Source: Berkiella_A sp963976875
GTDB lineage: Bacteria > Pseudomonadota > Gammaproteobacteria > Berkiellales > Berkiellaceae
Reading direction: 5' to 3'
Length of the DNA stretch: 33,478 nt
NCBI GenBank assembly: GCA_963976875.1
Contig: CAXBML010000032.1
Coordinates: 1-33,478, forward strand
The translations under genes were made by a program, and so were the position numbers. Each line of letters begins with the position of its first letter. Position 1 is the first letter of the stretch. The notes beneath the pieces are model-generated. The model worked only from the letters and a program-made list of their open reading frames with translations, was not told where the DNA came from and ran no database searches. Positions 1 through 8,946 of this stretch are shown in pieces.

Positions 1-3000
1 AGCTCGTGTTGCCCGCTCACCTGAAAGATACTTTGGATGATTATGTGCTGCATCCAAGTATGATGGATGCTGCGTTACAAGCGGCGATTGGTTTAGGACA
101 TATAGAAGATAAAGTTGTCACCAAAATCCCCTTTGCCCTAGATGAGCTCACTATCTTAAAACCCTGCACACAGACTATGTGGGCTTTGGTGCGTTTTAGT
201 CCTAATGTTCAGGATAATTTTTATGTCCTAGACATTGACCTGTTTGATGAAGATGAAAACCTTTGTGTGTATATGAGAGCACTGCAATTTGAAGGGCGTG
301 GTATAGACAATAAATCTGAATCATCTGAGCCTTTGTTTCCACAACCACTTGAGAAACCAAACCAAGTCACTAAGATGAAAGAAAAAAATATGAGTAATGC
401 ATCTCGTTCTCATTCAAAAGAGCTGATACATAGCCCAGAAAAAACGGAAGCGACGGATGAGCTATTATACTTCACTGAAAGTTGGTTAAAAGCTGAGCAA
501 GATAAAAATATAAGTAGTCATACTGGAAATCTAAAAGCAAAAATCATCTGCTTTTTATCGTCTCCAAGCCATCAGCAGCAATTCCAAACTCAATGTGCCA
601 CAAATGGGATTGACTCTGAACAGTTAATATGGGTAAGTTCCTTAAACCCACCGAGTGAAAAAATGGCTAACCATTTTTATATCAATCCGGATAGCTCAGT
701 AGAGTTTGATGAGGTGATGCAAAATATTTTGCAAGAGTATCCAGACATCAGTGCCATTTTATATCTTTGGCCAACAGAGTCATCTCATTTCATTCAAGAT
801 CATCAGCCTATTGTTTATTTAGTTCAAGCCATGATTAAACATAAGTTGACTTGTTCTATGCTAATGTTGGCTGGATTTTATAAAGATGAACTGGAAAAGT
901 GTTGGCTTGAGTCTTGGACAGGCTATGTACGCTCTTTAAAAATCGTATTGTCTAATACAGTTGTAAAATTAGTTCTTGAGCCATTGCCTCAGCAATCAAA
1001 TGAACCTAAAGTTGATGGTTATTTTAATCATATTGTCAATGAGTTGTTTGATAATAGGCAGCCGGTCATTTCATACCAAGAGAGTGGCCGTTTTGCATTA
1101 AATCTCAAACAAATGCAGCTTAGCTTAAACAATGCTGAGCCAAAAGACTTAATACAAGGAACCATATTGATTACCGGTGGCTTGGGTGGATTGGGTTATT
1201 TGTTTGCTCAGTATCTGATTGGTCGAGACAAAGTAACCAACTTAATTCTCATGGGACGGTCATCTTTAGACGAGCGACGACAAAAACAATTAGATGAGCT
1301 CAACAAAGGTAATTGCCATGTTGATTATATGCAGGCCGATGTTAGTGACGTAAATTCAATGCGGCAAGCACTCCATAAACTTAATGTTGCACCTGAAACA
1401 ATTATTGGAGTGATTCATGCAGCTGGACAAAATAGTGAGGTATTAATTCAAGATAAAAAATATCAAGACTTTCAGAAAATTATCAGCCCCAAAGTAATGG
1501 GAACTTTAGCGCTGGACCAGCTTTTTAGGGATACGCCATTAAAATTTGTTTGCTATTTTTCTTCTAGCTCAGCTATTTTGGGAGACTTTGGCAGCTGTGA
1601 TTATGCTATCGGCAATCGTTTTCAAATGAATTATGCGCATTATCGAAATCAATTAGTCAAAGAAGAAAAATTATCAGGTCAAACCTATGCGATTTGCTGG
1701 CCTGTTTGGAGATCAGGTGGTATGACTTCAGATAGTGAAGCCAATCAGCTTTACTTGCAATCCAGTGGTCAGCAAATGCTAGAAGATGACGAAGGTACAG
1801 AAATTTTCTCAACTATTGTTGCGCAAGCTGTGGAACAAGTCTTGGTGATGAAAGGGCAAGCAAAATCTATATTACGTTTTCTAGGTGTTCAAAAAAATCA
1901 AAAGACTCAAAAAAGTACTCAATCACTATTAGCTGTCCTCAAAAAGCATCAATTAACGGGCTTGACGACTCAGCGGCGAATAGAGCAAGAGTTAAAGCTT
2001 ATTACCAGCGAACTGCTTAAAATAGCACCTGATAAATTAGAGCGAGATGTCAACTTAGCGGAGTTTGGTTTTGATTCAATCTCATTAATGAGTTTTGCAC
2101 GTGCCTTAAGTGATCATTATGGGATTGAGATTACCCCAGCGATATTTTTCAGTCACACAACGTTTGAACAACTGACGTCTTATTTTTTAACCGAGCATCT
2201 TACAACGCTAGAAGCTCTGTATCAAACTCAAACTCAAGTCAAACCAACGGCACCGCCCCTGCAGAACACAGCTCGAGTGCCCGCGCTACCTACTAAACGC
2301 ACAAAGAACTGGCGGCGCTTAGGGAAACAATCTAGCCAAGGGCATGAGCCCATTGCTATTGTTGGTATGAGTGGTCTGTTTCCTCAAGCCAACTCCATTG
2401 CTGAGTTTTGGGACATACTTGAACAAGGTCAATGTGTCATTACAGAAGTGCCCAGCAGTCGTTTTGATTGGCGGGCATTTTATGGCGACCCAAAAATACA
2501 AGCAGCCAAAACAGATTCTAAATGGGGTGGATTCATTCCCTCTGCGGATGAATTTGATGCATTTTTCTTCGAAATCTCGCCTAAGGAAGCTGAGGTTATG
2601 GATCCGAGACAACGGCTTATTTTGCAAGAAAGTTGGAAGGCGCTTGAATCAGCAGGATTTGTTTCAGATAAACTTAAAGATAATAAGATTGGAATGTTTG
2701 TGGGCGTAGAAGGTGAAGCGCCTATGTTTTCTTCTGATGCCAATGTTACATCTGTACACAACGCAGTGCTAGCATCAAGGCTATCTTACTTTCTTAACTT
2801 AAACGGCCCTGTAATGGCGCTAAATACTGCCTGCTCCTCAGGTCTTGTTGCGGCGCATCAGGCTATTTTAAATCTTCAAAATGAAGATTGTGATGCCGCA
2901 GTCGTCGCTGGAGTTAATTTAGTACTTAGTCCATTGATGCATATTGCCCTATCTCAAGCAGGAATGTTATCTCCAGATGGTACTAGTTACGCTTTTGATA

Positions 3001-5537
3001 AACGTGCCAATGGCTTGGTGATAGGTGAGGCTGTAGTGGCCTTGGTTTTCAAAAAACTTTCAAAAGCAGAAGAAGATGGTGATATCATTCATGCAGTGAT
3101 ACGTGGTAGTGGAGTAAATTATGATGGGAGGACAAATAATATAATGGCACCAAGTGGAAAGTCTCAGAGGGATTTAATACGAGGAATTTATGATAAATAT
3201 CAGGTGAATTCGAATGAAATTGCTTTTATATTGGGGCATGGAACAAGTACAAGGTTAGGAGATTCTGTTGAACTTAATGCATTAGATGAAGTATTTAAAG
3301 ATAAAAAAGAGTCAAACGCCTCATGTGTTATTGGCTCCCTGAAAAATAACATAGGACATACTTTTGCTGCATCAGGACTGGTCAATTTGGTGGCTATGGT
3401 AGAAGCACTTAAACACAATCTTATTCCTTCTACTGTACACTGTCAGCAACTAACCGATTATGTTTCTTGGGAAAAAAGTCATTTTCACATTGCAAATGAA
3501 AATGTTCCATGGACAGATACAGGGAATAAAAAGCGCTTAGGTGCTATAAGTGCTTTTGGAATTAATGGAACCAATGCGCATATGGTTGTTGAGTCATATA
3601 GTGATGTAATTAAGCATGTAGGCCTGAATATAAGTTTGAACCTTATCCCAATCTCCGCAAAATCTATACAGTCTGTAATTCAAAAAGCTGTTGAATTACA
3701 GGTGATCTTGAAAGAACAAGTGCTTGAGCAAAAGCTTACATTAGAATCTATATCTTATACGTTACAAGCGGGACGAATACATTATGATTATCGTGTAGCT
3801 TTCATTGTTAAAGATATAGGTGAAATTATTTATTTATTAGAAAAGTTTATTAATGGTGAAAAGCATCCTCATATTTTTCAAGGTGAAAGAAAAAAAGATA
3901 TTTATGAAAATATGGCCATAAAAAATTATTTTAATGACGTTGCTAGTAAAGAAATTACAGCAGACGATATTGAAGCAATTGCTGATTTATATTGTCAAGG
4001 ATACACAATTGATTGGGGCATTATATGGAAGAATGATTGTCCATCTAAGATTCAGTTGCCAACCTACCCTTTTGCAAATGAACATTACCCAATGAATTCT
4101 AGTGGTAATGCCATGCTTATTAATATTTATTCGGAACTAGATGAAAAAAACAAAATAAAGAGCAAAGCTAAACTGAAAACAAAGAGTAATTTACGAGAAG
4201 GTCGAGCAGAGTACAGGCTAAAATTTAGCAAGGATGTTGATGGAAGTTCGGGTGAGTCAATAAATTTGGATAACAAAGAAAAAATAAAGTTGTTATTAAT
4301 TGACTCAGTTGAAAGTATATTAGGATCTCATTTAGTTGATGATGATTTTGACAAATTTTATGCTGATATCGGCTTAACCTCTTTAGGAATGATGAAACTA
4401 GCTGCAAGAATAAAACAGCAAGTTGATAGCTCATTTCAACCGGATGCATTCTTTGAATATAATACTCTTTCATCATTATCTGAGCATCTCGTTCAAACCT
4501 ATTTTAAAGAAATTAATAGTATTGTTGTTACTAAGAGCAAAGCAACTGCTTTGTTACTACCACTAAGTTCTGATAATACTTTTGAATACAAAAAATCTGC
4601 CTCAGAACCGGCAGGCCCGAAAAAAACCATGCTAAATCTAGCACCAGAGTTAATAAGATTAAACGAAGTTAAAGAAGGGCGACCAATATTTTGGTTTCAT
4701 CCAGGCACTGGAAGCGTTCAACCATATTATAATATAGCCATACAGCTCAATAGACCATTTTTTGCAATAGAACCAAAAGGCTGGAGCACAGCCGCTAAGC
4801 CCTTATTCGGAACTAATCAATTAGCTGAGTATTATTGTGATATATTAGAAAAAATTCATTCCCAAGCTCCATTTGACCTTGGAGGCTATTCTTTTGGAGG
4901 TTCTTTAGCGTATGAGGTTACGAGATTATTGCAAGAAAGAAACAATTCAGTTAGCTCAATTGTAATGGTAGATTCTTATGTAATTAATAGTAAATATAAA
5001 CTATCTAGATTAAAAGAAAAAAAATCTTTATTCTTTAATATTTCTATAGCATTACTAGCGACTGAGATGTCTTTTGAGGATGTCATAAATAATTACCTAC
5101 CAAAATTAAGTAAAACAGAATTTAGCGAAACTAAAAAACAAAGTGACATAATCGCTATAATAAGTTCTGCAATGATCAAAGCAGGCTCTAAGAAAGGAAC
5201 ACCACAGCTAGAAAAAGAATTGCAGCATAAGGCCATTATTTGCTACAAATTTAACATGAGTAATTTTATTGTCAAGCCATTGGTTGACAATGCCGTTCAA
5301 TGCATATACTTAAAAAACAAAAATGGTTTATTTTACCAGGAAAGCCTAAATTCAACTGTGGGTAATGAGTTAGTTGGAATTCAATCGGTTAATGATTACT
5401 GGTTGCCCTTTAAAGAAAACCTTTTAAATTTTGAACTTATTGATATAAACGCGAGCAGTCATCTTGATATGCTTATAGAACCTGAATCGATAGAGTCTAT
5501 AATAAATATCTTAAAAAAAATATACGATGAAAAATAA
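1..5537 (+). CDS. Trans-AT-type modular polyketide synthase, C-terminal part (DH-KR-ACP-KS-ACP-TE), 5' end outside window
   Basis: The frame is open to the window edge and begins inside a dehydratase, so this is the 3' part of a larger gene. The GTG at 6 is not the true start. Seen, with residues counted from base 6: DH C-terminal half with HPSMMDAALQ (D21); KR with the structural half near 155-370, NADPH loop GGLGGLG near 387 and Y533-xxx-N; ACP GFDSISL (S691); KS about 783-1205 with TACSSG (C943), H1078, K1113 and H1118, all catalytic positions present; post-KS linker ending near LPTYPFA; a second ACP GLTSLG (S1459); type I thioesterase with GYSFGG (S1629), D1656 and H1819. There is no acyltransferase between KS and ACP, which is the rule in trans-AT synthases; the AT would be a separate protein and is not in this window. 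The last module has no KR. Product release is by TE, as acid, ester or macrolactone. Confidence 0.93.
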   Translation, partial: LVLPAHLKDTLDDYVLHPSMMDAALQAAIGLGHIEDKVVTKIPFALDELTILKPCTQTMWALVRFSPNVQDNFYVLDIDLFDEDENLCVYMRALQFEGRGIDNKSESSEPLFPQPLEKPNQVTKMKEKNMSNASRSHSKELIHSPEKTEATDELLYFTESWLKAEQDKNISSHTGNLKAKIICFLSSPSHQQQFQTQCATNGIDSEQLIWVSSLNPPSEKMANHFYINPDSSVEFDEVMQNILQEYPDISAILYLWPTESSHFIQDHQPIVYLVQAMIKHKLTCSMLMLAGFYKDELEKCWLESWTGYVRSLKIVLSNTVVKLVLEPLPQQSNEPKVDGYFNHIVNELFDNRQPVISYQESGRFALNLKQMQLSLNNAEPKDLIQGTILITGGLGGLGYLFAQYLIGRDKVTNLILMGRSSLDERRQKQLDELNKGNCHVDYMQADVSDVNSMRQALHKLNVAPETIIGVIHAAGQNSEVLIQDKKYQDFQKIISPKVMGTLALDQLFRDTPLKFVCYFSSSSAILGDFGSCDYAIGNRFQMNYAHYRNQLVKEEKLSGQTYAICWPVWRSGGMTSDSEANQLYLQSSGQQMLEDDEGTEIFSTIVAQAVEQVLVMKGQAKSILRFLGVQKNQKTQKSTQSLLAVLKKHQLTGLTTQRRIEQELKLITSELLKIAPDKLERDVNLAEFGFDSISLMSFARALSDHYGIEITPAIFFSHTTFEQLTSYFLTEHLTTLEALYQTQTQVKPTAPPLQNTARVPALPTKRTKNWRRLGKQSSQGHEPIAIVGMSGLFPQANSIAEFWDILEQGQCVITEVPSSRFDWRAFYGDPKIQAAKTDSKWGGFIPSADEFDAFFFEISPKEAEVMDPRQRLILQESWKALESAGFVSDKLKDNKIGMFVGVEGEAPMFSSDANVTSVHNAVLASRLSYFLNLNGPVMALNTACSSGLVAAHQAILNLQNEDCDAAVVAGVNLVLSPLMHIALSQAGMLSPDGTSYAFDKRANGLVIGEAVVALVFKKLSKAEEDGDIIHAVIRGSGVNYDGRTNNIMAPSGKSQRDLIRGIYDKYQVNSNEIAFILGHGTSTRLGDSVELNALDEVFKDKKESNASCVIGSLKNNIGHTFAASGLVNLVAMVEALKHNLIPSTVHCQQLTDYVSWEKSHFHIANENVPWTDTGNKKRLGAISAFGINGTNAHMVVESYSDVIKHVGLNISLNLIPISAKSIQSVIQKAVELQVILKEQVLEQKLTLESISYTLQAGRIHYDYRVAFIVKDIGEIIYLLEKFINGEKHPHIFQGERKKDIYENMAIKNYFNDVASKEITADDIEAIADLYCQGYTIDWGIIWKNDCPSKIQLPTYPFANEHYPMNSSGNAMLINIYSELDEKNKIKSKAKLKTKSNLREGRAEYRLKFSKDVDGSSGESINLDNKEKIKLLLIDSVESILGSHLVDDDFDKFYADIGLTSLGMMKLAARIKQQVDSSFQPDAFFEYNTLSSLSEHLVQTYFKEINSIVVTKSKATALLLPLSSDNTFEYKKSASEPAGPKKTMLNLAPELIRLNEVKEGRPIFWFHPGTGSVQPYYNIAIQLNRPFFAIEPKGWSTAAKPLFGTNQLAEYYCDILEKIHSQAPFDLGGYSFGGSLAYEVTRLLQERNNSVSSIVMVDSYVINSKYKLSRLKEKKSLFFNISIALLATEMSFEDVINNYLPKLSKTEFSETKKQSDIIAIISSAMIKAGSKKGTPQLEKELQHKAIICYKFNMSNFIVKPLVDNAVQCIYLKNKNGLFYQESLNSTVGNELVGIQSVNDYWLPFKENLLNFELIDINASSHLDMLIEPESIESIINILKKIYDEK

Positions 5538-5557
5538 AAAATTCACGAAACTAGAGT

Positions 5558-6721
5558 TTAAATATTATACTCTTCATTCCAACCTAAGGTTTCTTTCATC
5601 GATTTTTGAAGTGCTAACATTCTTAACGGAACTAAAACGAAGGTAAAGTATATTATATATATTGGGGGGACGATGTCTTTACTATCACAAAGAATATCAT
5701 TTGCTTTTGAGAAGTATCTAATAAAATGAATAACTTTTGCAGATAGAATCGATTTGGGAAGCTCGATTACTAACATGGCCGCGCTAAGCATTGAATAATC
5801 TAAATCTGCACTAATCACAGGTTTTGTCTCAATAAAGGCTTGAGGTAAGTTTATTGATGCAGAGAACATGGTAACGCCACTCGTGGCTCTTGGGTTGCAT
5901 TCTATGACAAAATACTTTCCATTTCGGTCTTTTATAAAGTCAAAACCAATTTGTCCATTATAATTATTTTTTCTGCAGAAATCGGATACAAATTTTTTTA
6001 TTTTATCATCATTCACTTTTTGGAACGCAATGCCAGAAGACCCAAGTTTATATATTGATTTATAACTAGTGTGCGCAGTGACAAATCCATCTCTACTGAT
6101 GCTATAAGTACTAAACTCTTCCCCATCAATGAATTGTTGTGCAATAATGGGGTATCTTAATTTATTAATGATGCTAATTAATTTTTTTTTGGTAGGCTTT
6201 ACTACAACATTTTCACCCCATCTTGAAGCTAATGGTTTAAAAACATAGTCTTTATAATTTTTATCAAAATTCAGAAGATCATCCTCATTCTTGATAAGCT
6301 GAAAAGATGGTGATGAGATGCTATAATTTTTACATAATGTAGCAAATTCATATTTGTTGTGAAGACTTTTAAGCTTGTCAATATCATCTACGAATACTGT
6401 GGTATATTTAGAAATAATTTCTTTATTTTTTGATAAGTAAAACGAGACATCATAAAGAGGAATAATAAGATCAATCTTGAAAGTTAAAACAATCTTTATG
6501 AGTTCCTTAACAAAGTTTTGTGTATCAAATCTGGCAGATGGTAACCGTATGTATTTTTTTATGTGGTTAGAATTTTTTGTCACTGACTGTTGAAAGAAGT
6601 CAGCAGTAAAAACATTAAACGAATTATTTGAAAACTGCTTGGCAAGATTTAAACATTGTTCACTATCCCCATTCATAATTAATACATTATTAATCTTTTT
6701 CGATACCTTGATATTGTTCAT
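5558..6721 (-). CDS. ATP-grasp family ligase (carbamoyl-phosphate synthase L-chain-like)
   Basis: This 387-aa protein is convergent with the PKS, with a 20-bp gap between the two stop codons. The middle and C-terminal parts read as an ATP-grasp fold. DYVFKPLASRWGENVVV gives the nucleotide-binding Lys and a glycine-bearing loop, APQQF-type residues appear as AQQFIDGEE, and FVIECNPRATSG carries the metal-binding E274 and N276. The N-terminal 100 residues resemble a pre-ATP-grasp Rossmann-like half. Known ATP-grasp enzymes activate a carboxylate as acyl phosphate and join it to an amine or thiol. The substrate cannot be read from the sequence. A hydrophobic stretch near residues 350-368 may touch the membrane. 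Its position beside a PKS suggests tailoring, such as amide formation, but it is on the opposite strand and could be unrelated. The upstream AAGGG, about 12 bases before the ATG, is a weak ribosome site. Confidence 0.82.
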   Translation of the reverse strand: MNNIKVSKKINNVLIMNGDSEQCLNLAKQFSNNSFNVFTADFFQQSVTKNSNHIKKYIRLPSARFDTQNFVKELIKIVLTFKIDLIIPLYDVSFYLSKNKEIISKYTTVFVDDIDKLKSLHNKYEFATLCKNYSISSPSFQLIKNEDDLLNFDKNYKDYVFKPLASRWGENVVVKPTKKKLISIINKLRYPIIAQQFIDGEEFSTYSISRDGFVTAHTSYKSIYKLGSSGIAFQKVNDDKIKKFVSDFCRKNNYNGQIGFDFIKDRNGKYFVIECNPRATSGVTMFSASINLPQAFIETKPVISADLDYSMLSAAMLVIELPKSILSAKVIHFIRYFSKANDILCDSKDIVPPIYIIYFTFVLVPLRMLALQKSMKETLGWNEEYNI

Positions 6722-6922
6722 TTATTTTCAAACCCTTTTTAAGCGTAGTCTTACAAATTGCATAATAATGCAATTCCTTAATTCAATGGAAGTGATGCCT
6801 GGGACCCAATAAAGGAAGGCAACTAAAAGTATTATATTACTGCACAAAGTGGTATAGCTGTCTCCTTACGCAGTAATAAATTATTATCGTAGTACCAATT
6901 TGATACAGGCTGCCAGTGTACG

Positions 6923-7893
6923 CTAGACTAACAGCTTGAATAAGAATGCTGCGCCTAACAGCCGCACACTTTGCAGGATGGCTGCAGCGCGACCCTTCGT
7001 ATCGGGAATAATATCCAGCACCATCGGATACAATATATTAACAGGAAAAACAGTGCCTATTGAGTATAATATCATGCCTATTTTTAATAACAAGGGAATC
7101 ATAACATTCAAACTGGTTAGAATAGCAATTACAATTAGACTTAAAACTATAAAACCCAAACCAATATAAAACAAGTTTTATGCCCATACTTCCTTAGAAA
7201 AAAAGGGGCTTAGAATACTTATTAATGCAAAAAGGATATCAAAGCTCCTTGATAGAACCCAAAATATTTAAGCGAAACGGCCATGTCTTGCGTCTACAAA
7301 ATAGACGATAAGTTTATGACATCCAATAAGGTAAAACGTGTAAACTAAGGCTAAATAAGCACATTAAAAACATGCGAGAGGACACTAGAGGTTTATAAGA
7401 GTTGAAATTGAGTTTAACTTGTCTATCTGCAGCTTTTTCAGGTATGGTTATGTAACTTACAACAACGCAAATAATACCAAGAATTGTTAATAAGGAAAAA
7501 TTACCACGCCAACCAAAATGGAGTGTAATATAACTGCCAAGGGTGGGGGGCACAAGCCATTGTCAAGGTTACGACACCACTAAGGATCCCTATGAGCTCG
7601 ACTTGTTTCACCATAGGATTTTCGTCAGCAACAATAATGTAAGCTAAAGTAGCAGGACCCGCAATCCCTATCTCCTGAATAGCTCTTCAAATGAGGATAA
7701 GAATAAAATTATCAAAGAAAGTACAAAGTAAACTTCCAAATATGAATACACACAGGCTATATAGAACTACAGATCTTCTCTTAAAGCGATCATCTAAAGC
7801 ACCTGCAACCAAACAAAATAAGCCAAAAGTTACAAAATTTATTGAAAGAGCCAACTCAAGAATAAAAGGCGTAAAACCAAAGGTTTCTTGTAG
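6923..7893 (-). pseudogene. Decayed Bcr/CflA-type MFS drug exporter, paralogue of the intact exporter at 17001-18176
   Basis: Three separate minus-strand reading frames (about 7687-7893, 7314-7553 and 6923-7174), and the DNA between them, translate to consecutive parts of the intact MFS protein at 17001-18176. Examples are ELALSINFVTFGLFCLVAGAL, GIAGPATLAYIIVADENPM (in the 7560-7680 gap), SYITLHFGWRGNFSLL, and GMILYSIGTVFPVNILYP near the C-terminus. The order is collinear, with several frameshifts and stop codons, so the gene is dead. The N-terminal 28 or so residues are missing. Homology starts exactly where a 32-bp repeat found elsewhere in the window ends (7894). Divergence from the intact copy is substantial, so this is an old duplication or a separately acquired relative. 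Confidence 0.88.
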
Positions 7894-7925
7894 GTCTCCT
7901 CCACATAAGTACCGAATATTACCCA
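7894..7925. repeat. 32-bp dispersed repeat, copy 1
   Basis: This stretch contains CCTCCACATAAGTACCGAAT followed by ATTACCCA and matches 22907-22938 at 31 of 32 bases in the same orientation. It sits exactly at the point where MFS homology begins, so it looks like the end of a lost mobile element whose insertion or excision removed the first part of the exporter gene. Confidence 0.75.
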
Positions 7926-8007
7926 GCAATTCTCGGTGAACTACACTCGTTAAGTTGGTGGCCACCTGACTACCATTGAATATCTACGGTTTGCATCCCT
8001 TTAGCTT

Positions 8008-8185
8008 TTAATTAGAAATAGCATTATTGAGACATGCAAATTAAATAGCATCAACCCATGGAATTATCTCAATGATATCTTAACGAGACTACCCACCACA
8101 TTAATGAAAGATATTAAGCAGCTTTATCCATATAACTGGGTGCCACAGAAAGAACTGTCAACTGTATAATTCACCGAACAGTTAC
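8008..8185 (+). pseudogene. IS66-family tnpC 3' end and right terminus (relic)
   Basis: A plus-strand frame ending in TAA at 8167-8169 reads NSIIETCKLNSINPWNYLND, then a stretch ending LYPYNW. This is the characteristic last 45 or so residues of IS66 TnpC. It is followed by TTCACCGAACAGTTAC, which resembles an IS66 right end (expected GTAAG-type tips). Nothing of the rest of the element remains on the left. The relic is embedded in the 3' part of the integrase-type transposase gene that follows on the other strand, so this IS66 inserted into that gene and was later mostly deleted. Confidence 0.7.
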
Positions 8186-8777
8186 ATACGTCTTCACTGT
8201 ATTTATTCCAAACTGCACGATTTTTAGTCCAGCCTGTAAAACGATCGGTAACCGTTAGACTCCACGCAAATTTACCTGCTATACTATCCCCACAGAGTGC
8301 AACAGTGTCGGCTTCAACGTATACTGGTTTATCAATATCCCAATGATGTCTTTGAACCGGTATCTTAGTTTTGAAAGTGCTATGTTTTGTTGTGCATTGT
8401 CCTTTAGTCTTTGACTTTGCTCGCACAGGCTTTAAAAGCCTTGTTTTTATTTCATCATCAATAACACCATACTTTTCCTCGTAACTAGGCAGCCACCTGG
8501 GTATTATGACTCTCAGTTTTAAACTGCAAGGTTGATCTGCTGCAAACCATACTATCTTTAGAACATCTAAAATAGCCCGATCTTGATAAACAGGTTTGGG
8601 GCCTGAACGTTTCTTTTTTATTGTAGGGCCACGGTTTAATATTTTAATGGCATATTTTCTGTTGTAATTACAAACATCGCAAAATTCGTCCAGTATTTTT
8701 GTTTTATCTGCACGACTAGCAGCTGGGTACCTGCTTAAAATAGCAATTAAGTATGATTTCCTTTCAAAAAACCCCAT
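8124..8777 (-). pseudogene. Integrase (rve)-type transposase, C-terminally truncated
   Basis: The reading frame gives 217 aa. The first 190 or so residues resemble a transposase family with an N-terminal helix-turn-helix and an rve catalytic core. The first catalytic Asp is visible as VEADTVALCGDS (D157), followed by FAWSLTVTDRFTGWT. After AVWNK the similarity stops, and the last 25 or so residues are antisense read-through of an IS66 remnant. The second Asp and the Glu of the DDE triad are therefore missing and the protein cannot be active. The start is well supported: AGGAGGTG lies 5 bases before the ATG. Confidence 0.8.
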
Positions 8778-8789
8778 ATTTCACCTCCT

Positions 8790-8878
8790 GGTTACTTTTA
8801 ATATGAGGTAACGACCGTTTATTTTCCTCCTTGGGTTACCTTTAATGTGAGCCAATTCGGCCAATTCGGCCAATTCGG
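8790..8878. repeat. IS-end direct repeats and 9-bp tandem triplet
   Basis: Two imperfect direct repeats (8790-8811 and 8834-8855, 18 of 22 bases alike) contain GGTTACYTTTAATRTGAG. They lie just upstream of the transposase and are probably its terminal binding sites. The second runs into three perfect head-to-tail copies of CCAATTCGG at 8852-8878. The block is about 70 bp upstream of the NRPS start, so the NRPS promoter must lie within or next to IS-derived DNA. Confidence 0.75.
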
Positions 8879-8946
8879 ACGAGTAAAGAGTTTGAACTAA
8901 TATGCCTGTAGTTTGTCCAATAGCATAAATAATAGGGCTTGTGATT

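Noticed and set aside
2319..2761. Overlapping small frames on both strands within the PKS
   Set aside because: They lie in the linker and N-terminal KS coding sequence, which is a continuous recognisable protein.
8941..8946. GTG at 8941 as the NRPS start
   Set aside because: AGGG is only 3 bases upstream of the GTG but 9 bases upstream of the ATG at 8947, so the ATG is more likely.
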